Shown here one piece after another: positions 43,448-54,950 of a stretch of DNA of 64,000 bases. The notes under the pieces are model-generated. The model saw only the letters and a list, made by a program, of their open reading frames with translations, did no database searches and was not told where the DNA came from. Both the position numbers and the translations under genes were made by a program. Each line of letters opens with the position of its first letter. Within the stretch, counting starts at the first letter, position 1. Origin of the DNA: Chloranthus sessilifolius (Eukaryota > Streptophyta > Magnoliopsida > Chloranthales > Chloranthaceae); NCBI GenBank assembly GCA_021018995.1, contig CM037587.1, forward strand, positions 60,362,104-60,426,103, written 5' to 3'.

Positions 43448-44588
43448 CGAAGGTTTCATAAAACTGGCATCAGAAGGAACAGAAATAGGAAGGTCTGCTG
43501 CTTACCCGTCTTCAGTCCAGGCCAATTCCTTTGCCTTTAAGCTTCAAGATAAGAAGGGCCTGATGCATAGATTTAACTGTGGTATGCTGGTGGTTGTCAC
43601 TCTTTTGATTGAGACATTATACCATGATATTTGATAACATCTTTATATGGTGTTATTGACATTTTGACCATCTTGGGCTGGATACAAGTTCTGATGCAAC
43701 ACAGCTTTCATTGTTGAAAGTTGCGGCAGTGATGGGCCTGACTGTATAGAGAATAGTCAGAGCACCATTAGATGGAATTGTCAATATTAAGCCATGCTAC
43801 ATTGTCTGGGGAGATATTGAAGTAATATTTTGTTCTGCTTCTGAGTTCAGATACAAGGAGTTTGACAGAGCTTATAACTTGCATTCTCCAGAGGGTGGGA
43901 GATGACATCGATCGGAACCATCTGCCCCAAATTTTGGTATTCCAAAATTCTTCAACATATATGTTTAAACAGCTCGACTCTCCTGACCGTCATTTAAGCA
44001 CTAAAATGGTGCTTAAATGATCCTATGCCATTGATGGGCTTGCGGTGTAGGTAATCCACACCGTCAAAGTGATGGATCCAAAGTTGAATGGTAGTGGCCC
44101 ACCCAAAAATCAATTTGAGAAGTTTTAACCATCCGCGATCTGTGCACTCTAATACCAACCATTGTGTTTAATTTTAATGTCTGATATTTAAACTCACCAA
44201 TCAATGGTTCACATTCACTTATGGACATGATTCTTTGGCTAAAACAATTTCCAATGATGAATTGCCGCCTGAATCATTTAGATTGATCATAAATTGATGC
44301 CACATAGTATTGTAGGAGACCACACTTCAATGGTGTGAGATAAAAAATTCTAACTTAGTGGTGGTAGATCAGTTAAACACCATTTAGTGTTTAACGTCGG
44401 TCATGAGCCATTATCCCTTCCTTAAAAATCTGATCTTTGTTCTTTCTGTCACATGAAAATGTTAATCCCGTGCACTTGTTTACAATCATGTTTTGTAGTA
44501 TGAAGATGAAGAGCATGATAAAGTCGTCCTTGCATCAGATGGTGACCTTGTAGCAGCTGTGGACCATGCTAGGCTAGCTGGTTGGAAG
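43448..44588 (+). pseudogene. PB1-domain exons of a CBSCBSPB-type protein
   Basis: Three exons with canonical splice sites and consistent phase. 43448-43581 encodes EGFIKLASEGTEIGRSAAYP, then NSFAFKLQDKKGLMHRFNC. 43851-43936 encodes SLTELITCILQRVGDDIDRN and HLPQIL. 44499-44588 encodes YEDEEHDKVVLASDGDLVAA and VDHARLAGWK. Together they form the C-terminal PB1 domain (conserved Lys, then the acidic D/E cluster) of plant CBS-CBS-PB1 proteins, of unknown but probably regulatory role. The two CBS-pair regions and the tail are absent. A MITE sits in the second intron. The exons are stop-free, but the gene is only a fragment, within a CACTA element and opposite to its transposases. Confidence 0.75.
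43984..44403. mobile_element. 420-bp foldback MITE in an intron
   Basis: The ends are imperfect inverted repeats, TGACCGTCATTTAAGCAC on the left and the complement of GTGTTTAACGTCGGTCA on the right. Each end is itself a small hairpin (ttaagcac...gtgcttaa and taaacacc...gtgttta). The interior has no coding capacity. It resembles hAT-type MITEs; the target duplication is not clear. Confidence 0.65.
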
Positions 44589-46087
44589 GTATGCTGTTTC
44601 TTTTGAGATTTTTTTTAACAAATCACCTCCTCAATACAAATTCTTCACCATCACCTTCTCAGTTTTTTCTTTTAATCTTACTCAAGTTAAGCACATAACA
44701 CATAGCATAGATTTTTTGGGACATTTGCAAATTTAGTAATGTTATGGAAAAGTAGAAGCATAACTGGCCATAAGGATTCTACTGGATTTTATAGCAGGAT
44801 GTTAACGTCACAGTAACCCTCCCTTTTTCATCTGGGCTTGAGACCAACATATTAGTGAAGGAATTTGATAGGATCTTTATTGCAGGCTTCCAGCTAGATG
44901 TTAGCTCTCCTTTCCATTCAGGCTTGATATTGACAACTGGAAATGATTTGGTCAAAGTAGAAAATCGTTTAGTTTCACAATGTCTTATTATTTCTGTCCA
45001 TGGGCTCTTTGATACAACTCGACAGTAGGTTTGAGGGCATCTGTAACAAGACAGGTGACTGTTGTGTTGTGAAGGGTGTTCTGTAAAGCAGTGGTAATGC
45101 TTGCATATATTATATGGTTCACAGATTTGGGGTATAAAAAAGAGAAAAAAATAGAGTACATATGGCTGAAATGCGAATGCTAAATTGTATCCATGGAGTA
45201 ACAAGAAAAGATAGAATTAGGAATGAGTACATAAGAGGAACTCAATTTGGATAAATGTAGATTAGATGGTGTGTAAATGTAATGGCGGGTGGGTGAGTTT
45301 TAAGGATGTAGTGGTTTTTTCTATTGCTAATATAATTGCTAGTAGGGATCTCAAACCCTAACTTAGCCCTTTTCGCTATCTTTTTCTCTTTCACTCTCCC
45401 TCCCTCCTCTCACTCTGTCTCTCTTCCCCCTTTCCTCTCTTCTCTGGCAATCCTAACTTCTAACATCTCTAGCTTCCTCTCTCAAACCCTGATGATCACA
45501 TCATTGGAGTCTTGCTGGTTTCAGAGCTAAACCAATCAGGTTGACCTATCACACCATGCCATCATTGTTGACATCAGACGTCATGCTAGTCAATGCTGAC
45601 TTTAGACTGCAACAATAAGCCCACCAAATGAATCAAAAAAGAAAAAAATGAATTGTTTTTGTTCTCAAAAGTTGAAACAATCGATCTGAGGAGGATTTAT
45701 GGAGAATCGGAAAATTTTCCGAGTCTTTTTCTTCATCGCCAGTTTCAGAGATTTTGATGCTCTCAGACTTTGTACTCCTCAAAGCTGCAAATTTCTACAT
45801 TCTTTTGGGTCAATTTTCCTACTGGGATTGTTTGCATATGTTTTTGGAGGCTATTGAGTTGATTTCATGGAGACGGAAAGAGATTTCTTAGGCTATTGAT
45901 AGATAGATAGTGATCTATCTATCATACCCATAGTGAAACTCTCGAAAGAGCTGATATTAGGTGCCCGACCCGATTTCCAGAAGTGGCACTTGGATCAATC
46001 TCCTTTTCTCCAAATGCTTGAGCCTTGGGACACCTCTATTTATGAGATCATAAATCAGTGCAAGCCACCGCTGACACTTCGGTCTGC
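44589..46087. other. Unassigned, partly coding-like DNA
   Basis: 44798-44970 is open in both directions and has no recognisable domain. 45330-45480 is a C/T-rich stretch like a 5' leader. The remaining CBSCBSPB exons that should follow 44588 are not found. Confidence 0.35.
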
Positions 46088-46240
46088 TACCTTATACTAT
46101 GATTTTTAGAAAATGGGTAAATAATCTGACTTGCTTAATTCTACAGTTTCAAAGGAAACTGTGGGTTACCTTATACTATTATTTTTAGAAAATGGGTAAA
46201 TAATCTGGCTTGCTTAATTCTACAGTTTCAAAGGAAAGTG
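46088..46240. repeat. 79-bp tandem duplication including a splice acceptor
   Basis: TACCTTATACTATNATTTTT ... TTCTACAGTTTCAAAGGAAA occurs at 46088-46166 and again from 46167. The second copy carries the acceptor used by the kinase exon that follows. Confidence 0.85.
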
Positions 46241-46333
46241 TGGATACTGGCTGTCAGAAAATCCCAATTAAGGAGATCTATGCTGCAACCACATTTCTAG
46301 GCGCGTCGAACTTCATCCGACAAGGCATAGCTG
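46226..46333 (+). pseudogene. Receptor-like kinase exon (start of kinase domain)
   Basis: Between an acceptor (TCTACAG) and a donor (GCTG|GTGAG) the plus strand encodes KIPIKEIYAATTFLGASNFI and RQGIAG. This is the juxtamembrane-to-glycine-loop start of a plant receptor-like kinase (usual form ...NFIGQGIAGKVYKG); the first loop Gly is Arg here (CGA). No following exon with the VA-K lysine is seen. It is an isolated captured exon, in the same orientation as the CBSCBSPB fragment. Confidence 0.6.
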
Positions 46334-47276
46334 GTGAGAACCTATTTCTAAAAGTGCCTCATTCATGAATAGATAATTATGTGGTATTGGAACAGGCAAC
46401 CGTTTTTTCTTTTGCATTTCAGAATTTTCTTTAATGGACGAATGGTTTTTACCTTGAGCACGTTGAAGCCAACCTTGAAAACAGCAATATATAGTTTAGG
46501 TGCCTGCGGAATAAGGGGGACGCACAGAGATCCAGTTAAAAGATAAAATAAAATAAAAATAAATCTCTACCATCTAATTTTCAGCGTTGGAAAATGGATG
46601 GTGCCAACAAAATTATTTGGACAGTTCATTTTCTGACACGAAAAATCACAGGATGGAGATCCGTTTTTGACAAGAGGAATATCATAGTTTCTTACTAACT
46701 AGTAGATTCCGACCAAAGCCCACGTAGGGTTTGCTCCTGTTGAGGTCTGAAACCTTGAGATCCGCAAAAAGTGAGGCTCCAACAGATCTGAGATGAAACC
46801 CTTTGAAACTCTCAAATGGTTGGTCAAACCTCCATAGACAAATAATTGAAGAGGTAGAGAATAAAACCTTGATTTTAGATGGTAGTGTTTTCGGTCAATC
46901 CTGAGGTCAAAACTTTGACCCTGCTAACATCAGCATGAAGTGTGCAAGTCAGCTGATGATGTCAGCAGCCCTTTTGTGTAGGTTCTCTAGATCCTTGCTC
47001 TGATACTTAGTAAATAGTGAAGCAATTATGGTTAGGTTTAGATGAGGAAGAAGAAGAATGCTGAAATTAGGGTTGAGTTGTTATATCTCAAACCCTTCTC
47101 TTATTAGTATTTATATCACTTCTCAGGCCAATCTTAGTCCATTAGCAGATTTCATGAAACTTAACCCAACATAAGCTGTAAGCTCTGACATACCTAAAAA
47201 ACCCAACATAATCCTGGTGGGCAGTTACTGCACATTCTCTGTTGATAAATTATATAATATGGTCTTGCTGCGAATG
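46334..47276. other. Unassigned DNA
   Basis: No domain or terminal repeat recognised. AG-rich words near 47045 and a CTGAT/ATCAG dyad near 46950 are the only notable features. Confidence 0.35.
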
Positions 47277-48079
47277 CAGTTACAACAAGCAATTAGAAGT
47301 ATGGAATGAACAAAAAATTGGCAAAATTGTAATATTATAGGGGAAGGCAACCCTCTTCATTGTGAGATTCATCGGTTTTAATAAATCCAACCTAATTTAT
47401 TAAATGTGTCATAAACAGACTAGGCACCTAATAAAAAAGTACCTTCAAGCTGCCACAACAAGAACAAGACTTTTCCAGATGAAGATGCATACATGAATAA
47501 AACCTAAAGCACATTGAATTTATCTAAAAGCAACAACATTTGAATTAAGATTAGAGAACTTCAACCAAAATTTGTTGGCAAGGTGTGTGCTTAAAGAAAT
47601 TTAAAAATCACTCACTCAATTGCATTTAATGTAAAATTATGAACTATTCGCATCACTAATGGAATCATTGGAATGAGTTCAGTTACAACAAGCAATTAGA
47701 AGTATGGAATGAACAAAAAATTGGCAAAATTGTAATATTATAGGGGAAGGCAACCTTCTTCATTGTGAGATTCATCGATTTTAATAAATCCAACCTCATT
47801 TATTAAATGTGTCATAAACAGACTAGGCACCTAATAAAAAAGTACCTTCAAGTTGTCACAACAAGAACAAGACTTTTCCAAATGAAGATACATACATGAA
47901 TAAAACCTAAAGCACATTTGAATTTATCTAAAAGCAACAACATTTGAATTAAGATTAGAGAACTTCAACCAAAATTTGTTGGCAAGGTGTGTGCCCAAAG
48001 AAATTTAAAAATCACTCACTCAATTGCATCTAATATAAAATTATGAACTATCCGCATCGCTAATGGAATCATTGGAATG
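47277..48079. repeat. 403-bp tandem duplication at the 3' end of tnp2
   Basis: 47277-47679 and 47680-48079 are nearly identical. The second copy contains the last codons of the tnp2-like gene (minus), and the first copy repeats them with the 3' flank. Confidence 0.9.
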
Positions 48080-51000
48080 AGTTTGTTCAAAACGTGATCG
48101 GAAAGGAACATCAACGGTGGCTCCAACCACATCTTCCCTCACCCAATTAACAACATTATTATCATCTTCTATAGTGTCATTTGTCCGGTGGTTTTCGTAT
48201 ACCTCACTATCCAATAGCTCATCATTTTCACTACTCATATCAAATAAGTCCCTAGGCTTATTCTTTTTGACAATATGCCAATCAGGTTATGTTGGATCCT
48301 CCACATAGAAAACCTGTTTAGCTTGAGATGCCAACACGTACAGTTCATCAGTAATTTGCTTAGATTGAAATAACAATCTTTTGAAATTTACAAGAGTAAA
48401 CTCCAACTCATCAATTTTAATTCCTCTTCCTTGACTAATCACATCAAACCAGTCACATTTGAACAACATAAACTTGTGGTCTTGAGAATATGTCAACTCA
48501 ATTATGTCCGTTAACTGTCCATAATAAGTTATCTCCCCTGTAACAGGTCGTCTATCCTTTACACTTGCGTAGCTTATAATCATAGCTGTGACAGCAACAC
48601 TACTATTTTGTGTTTTAGCTCTCTTCTCTTAATCAACGGTTCGAAATTTATATCCGTTAATATTATAGCTAGTGAACCTACGAGCTACAGCGTGTGGACC
48701 TTTTGCAAGCAAATGAAGACCTTCAGGTAATGGTGTATTAGATTCTTGCAACATTTCAACCTGTTTCACGTGCACAAGAAGGTTAAAGACACTTCTAAAT
48801 TCTTAAAATAAGGACTATAATCTTATGTGAGTTGTTCGAACTTACATGTTCTTCAAACCAATCAATGAACTGTTCGTTGTGCATTTTTTGTCTATCATGT
48901 GGGCGCGCATTTGAGAAACTTAGTACCTGCATGTGTTGTCTGCGTGTAAAGATCTCAAATAAGTAGCAGGCATAATAATGAAAAAAAAAATTCATGAAGT
49001 TTGAAGATATTTACTCTAAATAACTCGTCACCATTTCATGGTTGAAAAGGATGTATCGACGTGGTTGCATCCATTCTACCTCCCTTAGTATGAATGTTGA
49101 GGCACCCCTGAGCACAATTGCATCACGAATCTTTGGGGGTCGATTTAACCTTGTTTCAACATTTTGTAAATACCTCGAGCAGAATGTGAGACATTCTTCT
49201 GCAATTTATCCTTCTGCAATGGACCTTTCAGGTTAAGCCCTATTGCGCACATATGACTTTAGCGTGAACAAATATCTGAATGAAAAAAATATTCTTAAAT
49301 GAGTGAAATATCGGATGATTTCATAATAAAAAAATAATTTCATATTTATAGGGTTATACCTTTCGATTGGATACATCCATCGGTACTAGACTGGACCACC
49401 CAACAGTGCTTCAGATGTCAAATGAATGGGTAAGTGAACCATAACATAAAAAAATGCTGGTGGAAAGATTCGCTCCATGTGGTAGAGGACTACTGCAATA
49501 CGCTTCTCGAGACTTTTTAAATCATCAACCCTACACACTTTGGAGCACAATTCTCGAAAGAATGTGCTCAATTCTATCAAAGTAGCTGTTAAATGTTTGG
49601 GCAATAATTTTCAAATTGCTAGGGAAAGAAATTGTTGTAGTATGAAATGAGAATCGTGACTTTTCAGACCAGATATCGTGTGTTGTTTAACTTTCACGCA
49701 CCTTGAAATATTAGAGGAATAACCATTTGGAATCTTTAAATTCTTCAATATACTACAGAACTTCTCTTTCTCATTTTTATCTAAGAAGTAACATGCGGAT
49801 GGTAGATAAGCTCGGATATTGCCTTCATGCCAATTAGGGTGGAGTTCATGTCTCAATCCCATTTTCTCCAAGTCGAGATGTGCGTTTAAACCATCTTTTA
49901 TTTTTCCTTCAATATTTAGTAAAGTTCCAAGAATATTATCACATTCATTTTTCTCAATATGCATCACATCTAAATTATGCCTAAGTAAATTATGCTCCCA
50001 ATATGACAATTCAAAGAATATACTCTTCTTCTTCCAATTGTATGATATTTGACCAATTTCCACATTTCTAGATTTTTTTCGTGTTTGTTGCTTTCCATAA
50101 ATATGTGTAATATTCGCTAATTCGTCCAACACATCAGTCCCAGAAAGTGGGTTTGGAGCTTTTCTTATCTCTACAGTACCATCGAAAGATTGTTTCTGTT
50201 TTTGAAATCCATGATTCGAAGGTAAGAATCGACGATGACCCATATAACAATTCTTTCTACCATTAGATAAGTATTGGCTACACATATCTTTATAACATGA
50301 AGGACATGCCAACTTCCCTTTTGTACTCTAGCCTAAAAGTATTGCATATCCCGGGAAGTCACTAATGGTTTAAAGCAAGGATGCATGCAATTGAAATAAA
50401 GTTTTCCTTAAAGCATCATAAGTATCAACCCCAAATTCCCACAACTCTTTTAATTCATCAATCAAGGGCCTTAAGTAAACATCAATATCATTTTCGGGGC
50501 TAGATGGACCTGGTATAAGCAACGACAAAATCATATTTAGTTGCTTCATATACAACCATGGTGGTAAGTTATAGGGAATAAGTATCACAGGCCATGTGCT
50601 ATGTGTAGTACTCATTGTCTTGGAAGGGTTGAATCTGTCACTTGCCAACCCAAGTCTAACATTATGGGAATCAGCTGCAAAAGTAGGGTTGATGAGGTCA
50701 AAATGTTTCCAGGCTTGAGAATCTACAGGATGTCTTGATATATCATCTTTGGTACGACCCTCATCGTGCCATCTCATGTCAGATGCAATTTTTGATGACA
50801 TATACAACCTTTGAAGCCGTGGTTTCAAAGGAAGTGACGTAGAATCTTTGCTGGACTCTTCTTCTTACTATCTTTTGAATAATCTTCTTGAGTCTTCCAT
50901 CGTGAAGTGCCACAAATGTCACATGATTGTTTGTCAACTGACTCTTTCCAATATAACATACAATCATTTGACAGACATCAATTTTATTATAATTTAGACC

Positions 51001-51671
51001 CAAGTCCGAAATAATTTTCTTGCTTTGTGAAAACGTCTCTGGCAACGTAGAACCCTCTGGAAGTGTCTCTCTTAACAAGTCAAACAACATACTAAATGAA
51101 GCATTGCTCCATCCACCCATGCATTTAATATGCCATAACCTAATAACAAAAGACAGAGTTGTGTGCGATTTACAACCTGGATACAAATCATTTTCGACAT
51201 CTTGTGTCAATTTATAGAATTTAGCAGCACTTGCATTGGGTATATCATTTATTCGCTCAGTCGAAGAATCCAAATCTTCTCTTGGAAATGAGACTCCAAA
51301 CGTATCATGCAATATAGTCCTCATATCGTCACCAGTATCGTCCTCATCAAATCCATCGTCTATCATATCATCTTCTTAGCACTCGTCTGAAGAATGTCCT
51401 CTCCATGTAAATACCATGTGGTGTAATTTCGGATGAACCCGTTGCATACCGAATGGGCATATATTGTACTCTCATCTTGGTATACTATATTACCACATTT
51501 AATGCACGGACACTTGAACTTACCTTGGACACTAGTTCCATGGGCTACAACAAAAGCAATAAATTCTTTTACTCCTTTCACGAACTCTTCAGTATTCCTA
51601 TGCTTTTGGATCCAACTCTTATCTATAATGTCCAATATTGAATCGATAATCGGTTTTGCTTCTTTCGTCAA
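48041..51671 (-). pseudogene. tnp2-like CACTA transposase, broken
   Basis: Reading right to left. 51671-51363: transposase-associated domain (KFKCPCIKCGN, WYLHGED). 51366-50970: YPGCKSHTTLSFVIRLWHIK, GWSNASFSMLFDLL, NYNKIDVCQ. Then a 1-base loss shifts the frame. 50960-50370: MRWHDEGRTKDDISRHPVDS, RLGLASDRFNP, WPVILIPYNLPPWLYMKQ, LLIPGPSSPENDIDVYLRPL. 50312-49386: YMGHRRFLPSNH, DVMHIEKNECDNILGTLLNI, and the DUF4218-like VLYHMERIFPPAFF. 49236-49042: further C-terminal part (AEECLTFCSRYL). 48583-48287: DUF4216-like (ITYYGQLTDIIELTY, LFKCDWFDV, ASQAKQVFYVEDP). Nonsense codons lie near 51375, 50370, 50329, 49611 and 49386. In intact elements this enzyme cuts the CACTA ends. Confidence 0.88.
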
Positions 51672-52615
51672 TATTCAAAACCCTAAAACAAATGAAGAAT
51701 AGAGAGATGATATCATCAAATTCTTTAAACAAACTTATAAATCATGTGTGAACAAGTAATGAAGTTATTAATCTCAAACTATCCATTTGATATTTCATGG
51801 ACAGTTCTAAATTCAATGATAATCTTTTTCTAAATTCTTAAAATAAAGACTAATCCAGTGATAAATTAAGTTATATGTGATAGCCCATCTGCTATAAGTC
51901 GGTTCGGTAAATTAAGTTCCCTATTTAAAAACTAAATTTCAAGAGTGACAATACTGCTTTTTAATAACCAAATTACTTGAATTACTTAAATTAACACCTG
52001 TATTAACACCTGGATTGAGCATTTGGTATTTATGCTCGCAACTAGATAGTGGCAAAGGCATATGTAATAAACAAACTGCTATAAACCAGTTAGGCATGTT
52101 AGTAGCATTTCCATTCTAACGAAAGACAAAAAGTAAGATCTTAGATATCTAACATCCTTGTAATCTAATGCTCAAGATTCATAAGAAAGGCATCAACATC
52201 TTACTTCTGAGCGTAGACATTCTTTTGAGTGACGGGTATCATGTGAATCCACAGCTTGTCCTTCCCGTTACAAATTAATTTATGAAACAATAGAGATTGC
52301 ACATCTGTGTCAGTGCATTAAAATGAAAAAAATGCAATGAAAAATCACACCTTCAACATTCAAACAAAGTATAAAAGTAACATAAGCATAGTCAGCCTTG
52401 CCTCATACGAAAATTATGTATCTAATAATGTTAAATAACAGTACCTTCTAAGCTACGTTTCTTTGTAAGGAAACTTCAACTGATACTGAAATAATTTTTA
52501 ATTCATGAAACACAATGCCATTTCAAACCCCACTATTAAGTGAACGCCCTAATTTTGGTCAAAGCACACTCTGAAAATCTTTGACATCTTCTTTTCATTT
52601 TACAAAAGGAGCCAT
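51672..52615. other. Upstream flank of tnp2, no terminus found
   Basis: The right CACTA end is expected here, but neither TTTTGTAGTG nor GCGGCGTTT repeats occur. AT-rich, no gene. Confidence 0.4.
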
Positions 52616-52988
52616 TACTCGCACACACAAAGCTGGCCCTTGCACGTAATTTAACTGTTGATATTTTGGGGACTTATGCCAAGTGGAAACACCATCTAAG
52701 TCTAATTTGAAGGCCATCATCTAAAGATCTTTGTTGCAAAAGATTGGCACAAAACATGGTCTCTATCATATGATTCGATGCAGTCAACTGTTGAATCATA
52801 TGATAGGCTTTGACTGCTTTGAATCATATGATTGAAATCGTGTTTGGTGTCAATCTTTTGTACCAAAGATCTTTAGATCATGACCTTCAAATTAGATGGC
52901 TTAGATGGTGTTTCACATGGTACAGGTCCTTAAAATACCAAGTCTTCTTTTAAGTTGTGCTCTTGGGCCAACTTTGTGTGTGCAAGTA
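52616..52988. mobile_element. Foldback MITE, ~373 bp
   Basis: The two halves are long inverted repeats. Left: TACTCGCACACACAAAGCTG, AAACACCATCTAAG, AAGATCTTTG. Right, as complement: TACTTGCACACACAAAGTTG, AAACACCATCTAAG, AAGATCTTTGG. The centre has three copies of AATCATATGAT, itself palindromic around CATATG. No coding capacity. Confidence 0.8.
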
Positions 52989-54410
52989 TTTTATTCCGCT
53001 ATGTGTATTTTCTCTCCTTTTCATCCAAGAAAATTTAGTTATAAAAAAAATTATTTTCTAACATAAAGATAATAAAGCTTTAAAGCTTTGTATCTATACC
53101 ACCACAAATATAAAAGTAATAATGGGATATGAGAAGCATTTATAGATATTTCTCATGACAACTACTCATTTGAGGTAATGTGGAATATTTTTTTAATCAA
53201 TCCAAGTGGTTCAACTAGCAGCCCATATTGACGCATATCTCGTCCAAAGAATCACGCCTATGACAAGATTGGAATCATTCGATAGAGTGCACTTTAATAT
53301 GGACTATTAAAAATATGCATATTCATCGATATTAGAGTGCATAGATCAAAAGGCTCAAATCCTCCAATGAGTTTGATTTTTGGGTCTACGGTACCTCCCA
53401 ATTGGAGTACCACTTTGATTCCTTGGACCTAAGGAATCAAGTATTAATACTGATACGTATCGCCAATACATATTGGCATGTGGACTGACCGATACCTTTA
53501 CCTGTATTGGCATCGATTGTACCGAGTGGTATCCGGCAATACTATCCTTTCTTTAAAAAAATTATACAAAAAAAAAAAAAAATTAAATTAAAAATCCCGC
53601 ATCAACCAATACCATATTGGTTCAAAGAGTGACCGATACTGGATCAGATACCAATTTCACCGCCATTGTTCTACGTAGGTGACTACAAGGGTCCGGTCAA
53701 AAGAAGATACTTTTTCAAGTCAAACTCGAAGTCGAGTTTCTCCCAACCCGGAGAGAATGATGCGATCGGGAAAGTTATGAAGAGGAATGAAAGGATGGAG
53801 GGCTGCAATGAGAAGAGAGATTATTATGAATGTTGAGGAAGAGGTACATGACTTCAAGAGGAGCCTACAGGCTGCCACTAGGGGCTGGTTGTTAGGACAG
53901 AAAGGGGTAGGAGAAGGAGCTGGTGCAGACATTTATAGGTTCAAAAACATGGCCCAGAAAATCAGAGTTGAGGAACAAAAAAGCCCTCTAATGATGGTCC
54001 AATTAAGATTGACTTAAAGAGGGCATGATTTTAAAATATTTAGGGTGGGCTTGTTTCAGATTTTTAGAAATCTCTCCATAAAAAAATGATAGAGTTCAGA
54101 GAATCTGAAAATGATGCCATTGGCAGGGATAATAACAGGGACACGGAGAAATTATAAGTGTTCTTTCTTTGTTTATTTATTTAAATTTCTTTTAATCTCT
54201 TTCCCAAAGCTACAAGTCACTATTTAATAAGATTTTTTGTTTAGTTAGGAAACTGCTATTTTAGTTTAGAGGGCTGTTTTAGTTTTATTTACCAGGAGAG
54301 ATGAAAGAGCAGATTTAATAATTGAGAGCCACGTGAACTCATAGAAGTTGAGAAATCAAAGTTGCACTAAGAGTTTGACCTCTTTATTGATTATTATTTT
54401 AAGTTTAGAA
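52989..54410. other. Unassigned DNA
   Basis: 53440-53660 holds words with CGATAC/GTATCG and ACCGATAC, like those near 37340-37480. The plus frame at 53787-54017 is open but has no recognisable domain. Confidence 0.35.
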
Positions 54411-54420
54411 GGTTAGGCGT

Positions 54421-54578
54421 CCTAGAGGTCGGACCTTGGTGCAATGGCAAGTGCTGTCCACCCAAAGCTATAGGTCTAATTCGAGTCCGGGAATCAGCCT
54501 CTCCAAAATGGGTAAGGGTGCGATGTCATACCCACAAGACTCCTGCTGAATAAACTGGATATGACATTTTTAAAAAAA
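54421..54578 (+). mobile_element. tRNA-derived SINE (~160 bp)
   Basis: It has a Pol III A box TGGTGCAATGG (54437-54447) and B box AATTCGAGTCC (54478-54488) at tRNA spacing, then a SINE body with ATGGGTAAGGGTGCG, ending in T5A7 at 54568-54578. Flanks GGTTAGGCGTC and GGTTCGGTGTC agree in 9 of 11 bases, a likely target duplication. The body resembles plant Au-type SINEs. Confidence 0.75.
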
Positions 54579-54707
54579 GGTTCGGTGTCTTAAATGAAAT
54601 AGGAGATTGAATAGAAGTTAGTATTTTTTTTTACCCTTTATATGTAAAGATTAGGACGAAAAATGATGTCCATCATCCGATTCAAATGCGGTCAAAACAC
54701 AAACATA

Positions 54708-54950
54708 TGAAAATTGTACATGCATCCTCTCACCAATGCAAGCAAACTTGATTGGGTAAAATTAAGAGAGATTTACCAGAACATAAATCATTTGGAATAT
54801 TTCCAAAACAGGGATCCGGCCATCGGCATGAAAATTGTACATGCATCCTCTTACCAATGCAAACAAACTTGAGTGGGTAGTAAAATTAAGAGATTTACCA
54901 GAACATGAATCATTTGGAAAATATTTCCAAAAAAGGGATCCGGCCTTCGG
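54708..54950. repeat. 120-bp tandem duplication
   Basis: ATGAAAATTGTACATGCATC ... GGGATCCGGCC occurs at 54708-54827 and again at 54828-54950 with a few changes. Non-coding. Confidence 0.85.

Larger units (their letters stand above)
34948..52000 (-). mobile_element. CACTA (En/Spm) transposon, left end present, right end not found
   Basis: The left terminus CACTACAAAAAAAATGACTA is at 34948. The interior holds tnpA-like exons (37.9-41.5 kb) and tnp2-like exons (48.0-51.7 kb), both on the minus strand, in the order expected if the 5' end is to the right. Fragments of host genes lie between them on the plus strand. I looked for the reverse-complement end (TTTTGTAGTG) and matching subterminal repeats beyond 51.7 kb and found none; the right limit given is approximate. 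Both transposase genes are broken. Confidence 0.75.

Noticed and set aside
44779..45204. 141-aa minus-strand frame in the CACTA interior
   Set aside because: Composition at its start is biased, no domain is recognisable, and the plus strand over 44798-44970 is equally open; direction cannot be decided.
45305..45322. Possible right CACTA end (GTAGTGG...)
   Set aside because: It lies inside the transposase-bearing region, lacks the T-run in the right place and has no subterminal repeats.
53787..54017. 76-aa plus frame
   Set aside because: Open but short, with no domain or conserved context.
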